Positions 1 through 9,442 of a DNA stretch of 32,846 nt are shown here, one piece after another (position 1 is the first letter of the stretch; each line of letters starts with the position of its first letter). The position numbers and the translations under genes are program-made. The notes under the pieces are model-generated. The model was not told the DNA's origin. It saw only the letters and a list, made by a program, of their open reading frames with translations, and did not search any database. Source of the DNA: Cyclobacteriaceae bacterium. Lineage in GTDB: Bacteria; Bacteroidota; Bacteroidia; Cytophagales; Cyclobacteriaceae. The DNA lies in the NCBI GenBank assembly GCA_018224645.1, contig JAGTVG010000365.1, forward strand, positions 1 through 32,846, in the 5' to 3' direction.

Positions 1-240
1 CACCTGCCAAACCATCCTAATCCCTGGAAACTCCCGTATTTCTACCGAACCCTATTTGCTGTACCTGAGACTGACTCAGGATGTAATTTTTAACTGGTGT
101 TCAAAGGCATCGATTACCGTGCAGTCGTCTGGCGGACATCAGATTGCCGATTCCACCGAAATGGCTGTAAATGAGGGGATGTGGGTTGTTGGCGTTGATG
201 TGATTCCTGCGGTAACGGGTAGTAGTTCCATGAACACCTG
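1..240 (+). pseudogene. Degraded fragment resembling a glycoside hydrolase family 2 sugar-binding domain (continues left of window)
   Basis: Frame 1 reads HLPNHPNPWKLPYFYRTLFAVPETDSGCNF*LVFKGIDYRAVVWR, then frame 2 reads GHQIADSTEMAVNEGMWVVGVDVIPAVT. The order 'PYFYRT..F.VP...L.FKGIDYRA.VW..G.QIADS.EMA' resembles GH2 N-terminal jelly-roll domains, broken by an in-frame TAA and a frameshift. Confidence 0.5.
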
Positions 241-428
241 AAAGATGTTAATCCTGAAATACCGGTTTTATGTGCCGGATCTTATCATCCCGGTATTGCA
301 CGAATGGTATAAAACCAATAACTTGATGGCCGGTACATACAAAACCCATACATGATTCATTTTTGTAATTCCTGAGAAAAAACTGATAATGTCAATAATT
401 CCCATTTTCATTTACAAACAGTAATAGA

Positions 429-3338
429 ATGAAATCCATACTGATTTTTTTAATCCTGACCATTGGTCTTTTCAGCATTGGCGGTGACCGGCAGCCCCTG
501 ATGGCGGATTTTGAAAATTCCGCCGCATACCGATGGCTGAATAAGAAGGTGCTGGACCGCAGGTTACTGGACGACATGGAAAATCTGGATAACTGGATAA
601 CCTTCACAAGCGGTGCCCAGCAGGTGGTGGATGCACGGGTGGATGCCCAGGCTACGGAAGCCAGACAACATCTTACGAAAATGGTCCTCACCCGGGAAAA
701 ATCACGGGATGGAGGTCAATCCCTCCGCATGCGTATGCCCACTAAATTGCACATACCCGGTCCCCGCAGCGGGAGAGGATGGGGTACAACAGGGGTAAGA
801 AGACTTTTTAACCGGGAAGACTGGACAGGATCGAACCGTATCTCAATATGGATCTATCCGGACTGTCCCGGATTTTTTGTAAACTGGATTGAACTCCGCC
901 TTTTTAATGAGGGAAATGAAAAATTACCGGCACTTTTCGGCCAGGAAGGGGAAACCTCTCTCATGCTGAGGAATCATGAATGGAACCATGTGGTATGGGA
1001 AATCAGCAATGTGGCCCGCGATCAGGTAACAAGCCTGGAAATATCCTATTATATGGCGGGAAATGAGCCGGAAGCAACGGATACGGCAACCTTTTTTCTG
1101 GATCAGCTGGAACTACAGAAAGTAGAACCGGATCATATCGAAGGCTGGGATGTATGGCCCGGAAGGATCTCGTATGCTCATACTGGTTATCAATCCGGTG
1201 CTGTCAAAACCGCAATCGCGAATGGATTGAATGCAGACGAATTTCATGTGATCCATCAGGGAACGGGTGAAACAGTATTGTCCAAAAACCTGGAAACTGT
1301 GAGTTCCAATCTGGGGGATTACCAGGTCATGGATTTCACAGAAATCCGGCAGCCGGGGACCTATATGCTCGAATCAGGGGATATCCGGACAGAACCATTC
1401 CGGATCGATCCCAATGTATGGAGGGAAACCATATTCAAAGCCTTGAATTTTTTCTATATGGAACGGTGCGGAACCGCCATTCCCGGTGTGCACCGGGTTT
1501 GTCACCGTGACTGGAGATGCCTCCATGAAGACAGGCAAATCGTCATTAACGGTGGCTGGCACGATGCCGGTGATCTTACCCAGGGACTCGGTAATACGAG
1601 TGAAGCTGTCTATGCCATGTTCAGTCTCGCGGAACGCCTGCATATCAGGAAGGAGGATCCGGAACTTTATGAACGACTGCTTGAAGAGGGTCAATGGGGA
1701 CTCGACTGGATCTTGAAGACCAGCTTCCGGGATGGTTACAGAAATGGTGGTTCAGTAAGCACGAGAAGAACGAATGGCATCATTGGTGATTTTGATGACG
1801 TTATCTCCAAGGCACGTAATTCCCCGATGGATCATTTTATGGCTTCCGCGGCCGAGGCCATAGGCAGCCGGGTGTTACAGGAACATGATCCGCAGCTGGC
1901 TTCACTTGCCCTAAAAATGGCCATTGAAGACTGGCAATTTGGTGTGGATGGCATCAAAACCATGGATATGAACAGCTCCGGGTCGATATTCCGGGGAAAT
2001 TTTGACTCCGATAATGTGGTCCATGAGGTGCCTGCAGCTGGAACAGTGGCCTCCCTGGAATTGTGGAAAGCGACGGGTGAAATCAGATTTGTTGAAAAAG
2101 TTATTGAATGGGCCGAAATGATCGTTAATTCCCAACAGAAAGTGAAACCTGACTGGGACATCCCATTAAATGGATTCTTCTACACAGGCCCCGATAAGGA
2201 ACGCATATTGCACTATGTCCACAAGGGAAGGGAACATGCACCCATACAGGCGCTCAGCCTGCTTTGCGATGCTTTCCCTGACCATCCTCACTGGATGAAA
2301 TGGTATGCTGCAATCACCCTGCACGCCAGGTATCTTCAGACCATTGCAGGCTATACCGGCCCCTATGGTGTTTTCCCCGCTTCCATCTACCGCGACGAGG
2401 AATACCAGGCGGCGCCGGAAAGCAGACAGGAATCATTCCGGAAACAGGTTTTAGCGGGAATCCCATTGGGAAAGGGTCATTATCTCAGGCTTTTTCCTGT
2501 ATGGATGGATTACCGCGGACATTTCGGCACCATCCTCTCACAGGCACAGGCCAATGCCTGGGCGGCTCATCTGAGAAATGATCTTCCTTCCATCAGATAT
2601 TCCCAGCACCAGCTGGAATGGGTGATTGGCCGCAATCCCTTTTCACAAAGCACCATGTGGGGGGAAGGGTATGATTTTCCTCCCCTGTATTCAGTCATGT
2701 CCGGCGATATGGTAGGCGGACTGCCTGTCGGTATCCAGACACGGGGTGAAAATGATGTTCCCTACTGGCCTGTTCAGAATTCCTGGACATATAAGGAGAT
2801 CTGGGTTTACCCCGTGATACGGTGGATCGGGTTGATGCGGGACCTTGCAGGTCCGGCACTTGTGGAGGGGAGTGCGGAAAAATTGGTAGAATTTGTCGAC
2901 ATTTCATCAGGACAAAAAATTGTCATCCAGCCTGATCAGGCGTCCGGCAGGTTCAGGGCTATGATCCCGGAAGGACGTTACAGCATTATAAGCGGCAATG
3001 AATCCACAAACCGGAATTTTCTTCCGGGAGGAATCTATGACCTGGTTCTTAAACCTGGCCGGGTAATGGATTTCGATCTAAAAGCCGATGTCAATGAAAA
3101 GAAAGATATCAGGATCCGGGTAAGCGGCAGCGGCAGCGGGGATCATTTTCTGGACATCCGCGTTGAAAACCTGAACATCAAGGGGACCCATAAGGCATTA
3201 AACCTCAATACTTCGAACCCGTTCGTGTTTGAATGGCGGGGAAAGATTTTAAACCCGGAAATGCCATGGGTTGCGGTTGTTATTCCTGATGGCAATCTCG
3301 CGTACAAGAAAGAGCTCATGGAGTATAATCTGAAATGA
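429..3338 (+). CDS. Secreted glycoside hydrolase family 9 (cellulase-like) with N-terminal unassigned beta-rich module, CelD_N-like Ig domain and C-terminal module
   Basis: 969-aa ORF with signal peptide; 'RISYAHTGYQSGAVKTAIA' (CelD_N-like), 'GGWHDAGDLTQGLGNTSEAVYAMF' (GH9 DxxD catalytic region), 'VIGRNPFSQSTMWGEGYDFPP' and 'YKEIWVYPVIRWIG' (GH9 C-terminal region with Glu). Confidence 0.9.
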   Translation: MKSILIFLILTIGLFSIGGDRQPLMADFENSAAYRWLNKKVLDRRLLDDMENLDNWITFTSGAQQVVDARVDAQATEARQHLTKMVLTREKSRDGGQSLRMRMPTKLHIPGPRSGRGWGTTGVRRLFNREDWTGSNRISIWIYPDCPGFFVNWIELRLFNEGNEKLPALFGQEGETSLMLRNHEWNHVVWEISNVARDQVTSLEISYYMAGNEPEATDTATFFLDQLELQKVEPDHIEGWDVWPGRISYAHTGYQSGAVKTAIANGLNADEFHVIHQGTGETVLSKNLETVSSNLGDYQVMDFTEIRQPGTYMLESGDIRTEPFRIDPNVWRETIFKALNFFYMERCGTAIPGVHRVCHRDWRCLHEDRQIVINGGWHDAGDLTQGLGNTSEAVYAMFSLAERLHIRKEDPELYERLLEEGQWGLDWILKTSFRDGYRNGGSVSTRRTNGIIGDFDDVISKARNSPMDHFMASAAEAIGSRVLQEHDPQLASLALKMAIEDWQFGVDGIKTMDMNSSGSIFRGNFDSDNVVHEVPAAGTVASLELWKATGEIRFVEKVIEWAEMIVNSQQKVKPDWDIPLNGFFYTGPDKERILHYVHKGREHAPIQALSLLCDAFPDHPHWMKWYAAITLHARYLQTIAGYTGPYGVFPASIYRDEEYQAAPESRQESFRKQVLAGIPLGKGHYLRLFPVWMDYRGHFGTILSQAQANAWAAHLRNDLPSIRYSQHQLEWVIGRNPFSQSTMWGEGYDFPPLYSVMSGDMVGGLPVGIQTRGENDVPYWPVQNSWTYKEIWVYPVIRWIGLMRDLAGPALVEGSAEKLVEFVDISSGQKIVIQPDQASGRFRAMIPEGRYSIISGNESTNRNFLPGGIYDLVLKPGRVMDFDLKADVNEKKDIRIRVSGSGSGDHFLDIRVENLNIKGTHKALNLNTSNPFVFEWRGKILNPEMPWVAVVIPDGNLAYKKELMEYNLK

Positions 3339-3565
3339 CTTCCTGATGAATTAACCCGAAAAATCGCTCGGAGGGCCGTTCCGCTTTCATCGGGTATCAC
3401 GTATCTTATTGAAAATGATTAATATACATCCAGTTAGTATTCTATTTTAATAATAACTTATGTTATCACTCCATAAAACTTTACTTTTTTAACAAAATTT
3501 TAAGTCAAGTTTTTTAAATGTCTCTGTAAACATATTTATCTGTTCTATCCATTTAAATTAATGAT

Positions 3566-5929
3566 ATGCATTTATATATTTGTTTGCAGCCTTGTGCTGC
3601 GGTAGGAATAATCGGGGTTATACTGCCTTATATGTTCAGACTTCATATTTTAAGACTTCATAAATCTCTCCTTTTCCCTGTACTCCTTGGACTGGTGATT
3701 TTCTCATGGTCAGGCTGCCGGTATGGCCAGGTTGAAGAAAACCTGTACCTGGATAATCAGAAAATAAGGCTTGGATTTGACCGGAGGAATGGTGCACTGA
3801 TCGAAATGAAAGACCTCGTTAATTCCATTGATTACCTGGAGACAGACTCTATGACGGATCCGCCCTGGGAGATAAGCTTCCTGCAGGATGGTACGATCAG
3901 CAATCTGGATCCTTCCTCACCGTTTCTTTTTTCCTTTTCTCATCCTGACGGGAAAAACCTGGTCCTCAATTGGGAAAATTTTGCCGGCCAGGACAATAAA
4001 AAATTACGGGTAACGGTTTCTGTTTCCCTGGAAAAAAGCCGGCCATTATCCTCCTGGAAAATATCGGTGGAGGGTATCGAAGGTGATCAGGTGCATCAGG
4101 TTGTTTTCCCAAAAATCAGAGGCTTGAAGGATCAGGGAGATCAGGGGGAAGAGAAGCTCGCGGTGCCGTTCTGGATGGGACAGGAAATCCGGGATCCGAG
4201 GAAACATCTATCCTCCATCCAGAACAGGGAAAAAAAATTTGAATGGGATTATCCCGGGCAACTCTCGATGCAATGTTTATACCTTTATAATGAGGAAAGA
4301 TCCGGCTTTTATGCAGCCTGCAATGACAGCCTGGCTTACCGGAAAAGCTTTACAGTCTCACTGGATACATTAAACCGGTTGACCTGGCAGATGAACAACT
4401 ATCCTCCGCCGGATTCAACAATACAGTCCTATTCCACCCCTTATGAAGCGATAATCGGGTCATTTGAAGGAGATTGGATCACGGCCGCAGTGCTGTATCG
4501 TGACTGGGCTTCCAGACAGCAATGGTGTTCGGAAGACAGGATCAGCCCCGGCTGGCTTGACAGTACGGCTTTATGGGTGTGGAACAGGGGTAATTCTGAT
4601 CTTGTGCTGAACCCTGCCCTGGACCTGCAACAACGGCTTGGCCTGCCTGTCAATGTATTCTGGCACTGGTGGCATGACTGCGCCTATGATGTGGGATTCC
4701 CCGAATATTTTCCTCCCAGGGAAGGAAGGGATCCATTTATATCCGCAGTTTCCGGTGCCCGTGAAAAGGGCATTCAGGCGATTGTTTATATGAATGTATT
4801 GCAATGGGGAACCTCCACGAAAAGCTGGACTGAAGAAAATGCTTCAACCCATGCCGTGAAAAACATCGATGGGTCATTGAGATCACATGTTTATAATATT
4901 TTTACGGGTAAATCCCTGACCAATATGTGCATTGCCACACCGTTCTGGAAGGATAAATACGCCTCCCTGGCCCGGAAAGCCATTCAGGAATACGGACTCA
5001 GCGGTATATATATGGACCAGGCCTGCCTCTCCAGGATGTGTTATGACAATAAGCATGGTCATGCTATTGGCGGAGGAAATTACTGGGTGGATCATTTCGG
5101 ACGGCTTACCGGAATGATCCGCCAGGAATTACCGGAGAAGGAACGGCCGGTGCTGGCGGGTGAAGGCGGTGGTGAATCCTGGATCCCTTATCTGGATGCT
5201 TTTCTGACATTACAGGTAAGCAAGGAAAGATATGCCGGACCGGGAGACTGGGAAACCATTCCAATGTTCCAGGCAGTATATCATCCGTATGCAGTATCCT
5301 ATGGCAATTATTCCTCCCTGCTTACCCCGCCGTATGATGAACGCTGGCCTGAGGAATTTGCACCTGAAGGACCCCTTAAACTCCTGGATGAATCTTTTAA
5401 TTTACAATTCCTGATGGAGCAGGCAAGATCCTTTGTCTGGGGCATGCAGCCAGCCATTGCCAACTACAGGTCATTTCTGGCATCGGAAAGAAAGGAGGAA
5501 ATCGATTATATGATCAGGCTGGCCAGGGTCCGTTATAGAGGATTGAAGTATCTCTTATATGGAAAATTTTTACGTTCACCGGCCATGGAAATCCCTGAGA
5601 AGGAAATGAATATTTCCCGGTTGTCCATCTATGCCGGCCGGGGGCAGGATAATGTTACCTCATTCACCGGTAAGTACCCCCAGGTATATACCGGTACCTG
5701 GCAATCGGATGATAAAAACATCGCTATTGCCATCGCAAGCATCAGTGCCGATCCATTTCCTGTCAGATTCAGTTTTTCAGCCGGCGATTATGATCTTCCT
5801 GATACAGGAAATATTTATCTGACGGACGTTGATGGGAAAGGATTTTTAAATTCCTATCGGAACGGAAAAATCGATGTGAATTTTTCGCTTCCGCCAAAAG
5901 GTTTGGCCATCGTGGAAATCACCCCATAA
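3566..5929 (+). CDS. DUF6259-like glycoside hydrolase-type lipoprotein (start probably 3632)
   Basis: 787-aa ORF; lipobox-like 'LVIFSWSGC' following the internal Met at 3632; 'FWHWWHDCAYDVGFPEYFPPREGRDPF', 'GIQAIVYMNVLQWGTS' and 'GIYMDQACLSRMCYD' resemble DUF6259/TIM-barrel glycosidases. Confidence 0.75.
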   Translation: MHLYICLQPCAAVGIIGVILPYMFRLHILRLHKSLLFPVLLGLVIFSWSGCRYGQVEENLYLDNQKIRLGFDRRNGALIEMKDLVNSIDYLETDSMTDPPWEISFLQDGTISNLDPSSPFLFSFSHPDGKNLVLNWENFAGQDNKKLRVTVSVSLEKSRPLSSWKISVEGIEGDQVHQVVFPKIRGLKDQGDQGEEKLAVPFWMGQEIRDPRKHLSSIQNREKKFEWDYPGQLSMQCLYLYNEERSGFYAACNDSLAYRKSFTVSLDTLNRLTWQMNNYPPPDSTIQSYSTPYEAIIGSFEGDWITAAVLYRDWASRQQWCSEDRISPGWLDSTALWVWNRGNSDLVLNPALDLQQRLGLPVNVFWHWWHDCAYDVGFPEYFPPREGRDPFISAVSGAREKGIQAIVYMNVLQWGTSTKSWTEENASTHAVKNIDGSLRSHVYNIFTGKSLTNMCIATPFWKDKYASLARKAIQEYGLSGIYMDQACLSRMCYDNKHGHAIGGGNYWVDHFGRLTGMIRQELPEKERPVLAGEGGGESWIPYLDAFLTLQVSKERYAGPGDWETIPMFQAVYHPYAVSYGNYSSLLTPPYDERWPEEFAPEGPLKLLDESFNLQFLMEQARSFVWGMQPAIANYRSFLASERKEEIDYMIRLARVRYRGLKYLLYGKFLRSPAMEIPEKEMNISRLSIYAGRGQDNVTSFTGKYPQVYTGTWQSDDKNIAIAIASISADPFPVRFSFSAGDYDLPDTGNIYLTDVDGKGFLNSYRNGKIDVNFSLPPKGLAIVEITP

Positions 5930-6084
5930 TAGGAACATATAACAATATTATTCCAGCCGCAAATCAATAATGTTTCCTCTCCGGGTTACGTACGGGCGAA
6001 TTTTTCCCGGTATAGTCCTGAAAAAATCCTTGACGTGAACTGTTGAAATAAAGGGACCGGGAACCATAACTAATTTTAAAATCA

Positions 6085-6115
6085 TTTGCAAAATCAAATT
6101 GAAATTCCTACTTTG
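6085..6115 (+). promoter_or_regulatory. Candidate Bacteroidota promoter for the susC/susD operon
   Basis: TTTG (6085-6088) - 20 nt - TACTTTG (6109-6115), close to the Bacteroidota -33 TTTG / -7 TAnnTTTG pattern (one base shorter in the -7). An alternative TTG (6238-6240) - 21 nt - TACTATTTG (6262-6270) also exists. Confidence 0.35.
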
Positions 6116-6288
6116 AATATTACTCTTTTAAAAATCCGGATATAATATCGCTTATAATAATAGATTACTATAAAAACACAGGGATATTGAAAATTATTCG
6201 AGGCTTAACAGATCAATTCTTTCCTTGTCTTTTCTAGTTGTTTAACTTAAATAATTTCAGCTACTATTTGCAACCTTAATTCACTATC

Positions 6289-9200
6289 ATGAAATGCAAA
6301 CATTTACAATCTGACAGAGTAAATGCAAAATCCCGGAGATTAAGTTTTCTGACCTTTGTATTTGCCCTGTCTTTCACGAGTATCCTGGCGCAGGAAATAA
6401 CTGTCACAGGAACGGTTACTGATCAACAGGACGGTGCACGTCTACCTGGGGTTAACATCCTGATAGAAGGCACATTATCCGGAACTACCACCAATGCAGA
6501 AGGAACTTATACAATTATAGTCCCTGGCCCGGAGGCAGTTCTGAGTTTTACCTATGTGGGATACAATTCCATAGAAGAAGTGGTCGGGAACAGGTCGGTA
6601 ATCGATGTTGCGATGACGCAGGATATCACACAGCTTTCGGAAGTTGTGGTCACCTCCCTGGGTATTGAGCGGGAAAAAAAGCAGATCAGTTATGCTGCCC
6701 AGAACGTGAGTGCGGATGAACTGGCTGAAGCCAGGGAATCAAATGTAATTAATTCCCTGTCCGGAAAAGTAGCCGGATTGGATGTTGTCAGATCAAGTGC
6801 AGGGGTCGGCTCTGCCTCGCGGGTCGTTCTCCGGGGTAACAGGTCTATTGCAGGCAACAACCAGCCATTGTATATAGTAGATGGCGTTCCGATCAGTAAT
6901 TTTTCATGGGGTACACCCAACAGTGAGAATGGAGGTGTACAGCAGGGCGACGGCATTGGCAATATCAACCCGGACGACATTGCAACGGTTACCGTTTTGA
7001 AAGGGCCTAACGCAACCGCATTATACGGTTCAAGGGCGAACAATGGTGCCATCGTAATCACCACAAAACAGGGTGTGGCAAGAACGGGTATCGGTGTTGA
7101 ATTCAACACTAACTGGTCGATGGATAAAGCCCTGGTCCTTACTGAATTCCAGAATGTATATGGCCAGGGAAACGGCGGAACCTATATTAAAAACAGCGAG
7201 GAAGGATGGGGCCCGGAGATGGAAGGACAGATGGTCGAACACTGGTCTCCCGATCCGAATTGGGCAGGACCGGCTGAATATGCCTACCTCCCCCATGATA
7301 ATTTCAATGACTTTTTCCGGTCAGGTTATAATATTGCCAACACCCTGACGCTGACAGGCGGGGATGACCAGGTGAGAGGCTTATTTTCTTTCACCAACAC
7401 GATCACGGAGGGCATTGTACCCACCAATGGACTTGAAAGAAATAATTTTAACCTGCGTTTCGACGGAAATCTTTCGGATAAATTTTCCTTCGACGCAAAA
7501 GTAACTTATTTCACCCAGACTGTAAATAACAGACTGTCCACCGGCGATGATTTCAACAATCCCATGAGAGCAATCTACAGGCAACCCAGCAACATATCCC
7601 TGGAAGATGCCGAAAATTTTGAATATTTTGACAATGCCGGAATACGCCTTCAGAATTACTGGAACCCGGGAACCAACGGGGGTGAAAACATCTACTGGAT
7701 GTTGAACAGGACCATCCGTGAGGAAAAAAGAGACCGCGTCATCGCCATGGGATCTCTAAAGTACCAGTTTACGGATCATCTTAGCTTAATGGTGCGGACT
7801 TCCCTGGACCAGATTTATGACGTATGGTCCTACAAACAGTATTACAATACTTTTACCATTGCCGATGCCGGAAACCTCAACCTGGATAACAGGAATTCCC
7901 TGGAAACCAATAACGATTTTATATTGAATTATAGAAATATGTGGGGCGGTGATACCTGGTCGCTGACAGCCTCTGTGGGTGGGAACATGTTGTATCAGAA
8001 ATTCGAATCGCTTAATACCAGAACGAACAGGCTTCTAAAGCCCAACCTGTTTGTGATCACGAATACAAGCCAGATCCTTGCCAACCAGGGTGGGTCAGAA
8101 AAAAAGATCCATTCACTTTATGGATTTGCGACCCTTGGCTTTAAAAGCTTTCTGTTTTTAAATGCTACGGCAAGAAATGACTGGTCTTCAACCCTGCCAA
8201 AGGAAAGCTGGTCTTATTTCTATCCGTCAGTTGGCCTGACCTGGGTCATTTCCGACATGCTGAATACACTTCCCCGTTTTCTGTCCGTTGCCCAGATACG
8301 GGCCAATTATGCTGAGGTGGGAAACGATACGGATCCTTACAGGCTTGACAAAACTTATGGTTTTGGTGCCGGTGGCGTCCTGGGTTATGCTTCGAGAAGC
8401 GGTACTTTGCCTGAAGAAAATCTCAAGCCCGAGCGGACCAAATCAACTGAACTGGGATTTTTGCTTAATTTTTTCAACAACCGGCTGGGATTTGATTTTA
8501 CCTGGTACAAATCAAACACAATCAACCAGTTACTGTCTATTCCCTTGCCTCCACCATCCGGATACACGGCTAAATTCATTAATGCAGGCAATGTGCAGAA
8601 CAAGGGGATTGAACTCACCTTAAATGCAACTCCGGTCATTGCAGGTGATTTCCGCTGGGACCTTGCCTTCAATTATGCACAGAATGAAAGTATGGTTGTT
8701 GAACTGACGGATGAACTCGATGAATACACCATCCGCGGCCGCAGCTGGATGACCACGATCAAAGTGGTCGAGGGAGAACCGTATGGACAGATCTTTACCA
8801 GAGGATTTGAAAGGAATGAGGATGGAAGGATATTGATCAATAGCCTCGGTCTGCCTGTTACCAGTCCTGGACAAACCATCCCGATGGGTAATTACAATCC
8901 GGACTGGATGGGAGGACTGTCCAACAGTTTCAGCTTTAAGGGGATCGAACTGAGCGTACTGCTCGATATGCGGATGGGTGGCGAAGTCTTCTCCTTTACG
9001 GAAGCCAACCTTACATTCGATGGTTATTCCGAAGCCACTCTCAATGGAAGAGATGGATTTGTGGTCGATGGGGTAATTGAATTATTGGATGATGAGGGAA
9101 ATGTAACCGGCTATGAAGAAAACACCATCGAAACTACGGCAGAAGCTTACTGGCATGCCCTGGGAGGAAGAAATACGCCCATTGGAGAACCCTACCGCTA

Positions 9201-9438
9201 TGATGCTTCCTATGTGCGGGTACGGGAAGTATTGCTGGGATATACCTGGAATGTCAGATCAACTATATTTCAAAGCATCGGACTTTCACTATACGGTAGA
9301 AATCTGGGATTCCTGCATAACGCTTCGGAGATTATTGATCCGAACATGTCTGTTGGTACAGGCAACGTACAGGGTTTAGAGGGATTTGCCGTACCCAGTT
9401 CAAGAACCTATGGTTTTAATGCAAGGTTCAGATTTTAA
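6289..9438 (+). CDS. SusC/RagA-family TonB-linked outer membrane protein
   Basis: 1049 aa; signal peptide, carboxypeptidase-like domain 'VTGTVTDQQDGARLPGVNILIEGT..GTTTNAEGTYTI', plug domain 'VVVTSLGIEREKK..', 'LYIVDGVPISN', 'VTVLKGPNATALYGSRANNGAIVITTK', C-terminal aromatic beta strand 'RTYGFNARFRF'. Confidence 0.97.
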   Translation: MKCKHLQSDRVNAKSRRLSFLTFVFALSFTSILAQEITVTGTVTDQQDGARLPGVNILIEGTLSGTTTNAEGTYTIIVPGPEAVLSFTYVGYNSIEEVVGNRSVIDVAMTQDITQLSEVVVTSLGIEREKKQISYAAQNVSADELAEARESNVINSLSGKVAGLDVVRSSAGVGSASRVVLRGNRSIAGNNQPLYIVDGVPISNFSWGTPNSENGGVQQGDGIGNINPDDIATVTVLKGPNATALYGSRANNGAIVITTKQGVARTGIGVEFNTNWSMDKALVLTEFQNVYGQGNGGTYIKNSEEGWGPEMEGQMVEHWSPDPNWAGPAEYAYLPHDNFNDFFRSGYNIANTLTLTGGDDQVRGLFSFTNTITEGIVPTNGLERNNFNLRFDGNLSDKFSFDAKVTYFTQTVNNRLSTGDDFNNPMRAIYRQPSNISLEDAENFEYFDNAGIRLQNYWNPGTNGGENIYWMLNRTIREEKRDRVIAMGSLKYQFTDHLSLMVRTSLDQIYDVWSYKQYYNTFTIADAGNLNLDNRNSLETNNDFILNYRNMWGGDTWSLTASVGGNMLYQKFESLNTRTNRLLKPNLFVITNTSQILANQGGSEKKIHSLYGFATLGFKSFLFLNATARNDWSSTLPKESWSYFYPSVGLTWVISDMLNTLPRFLSVAQIRANYAEVGNDTDPYRLDKTYGFGAGGVLGYASRSGTLPEENLKPERTKSTELGFLLNFFNNRLGFDFTWYKSNTINQLLSIPLPPPSGYTAKFINAGNVQNKGIELTLNATPVIAGDFRWDLAFNYAQNESMVVELTDELDEYTIRGRSWMTTIKVVEGEPYGQIFTRGFERNEDGRILINSLGLPVTSPGQTIPMGNYNPDWMGGLSNSFSFKGIELSVLLDMRMGGEVFSFTEANLTFDGYSEATLNGRDGFVVDGVIELLDDEGNVTGYEENTIETTAEAYWHALGGRNTPIGEPYRYDASYVRVREVLLGYTWNVRSTIFQSIGLSLYGRNLGFLHNASEIIDPNMSVGTGNVQGLEGFAVPSSRTYGFNARFRF

Positions 9439-9442
9439 TTAA

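Noticed and set aside
56-241. 61-aa plus ORF at the left edge as a real gene
   Set aside because: It covers only one frame of a degraded GH2-like fragment; not an independent gene.
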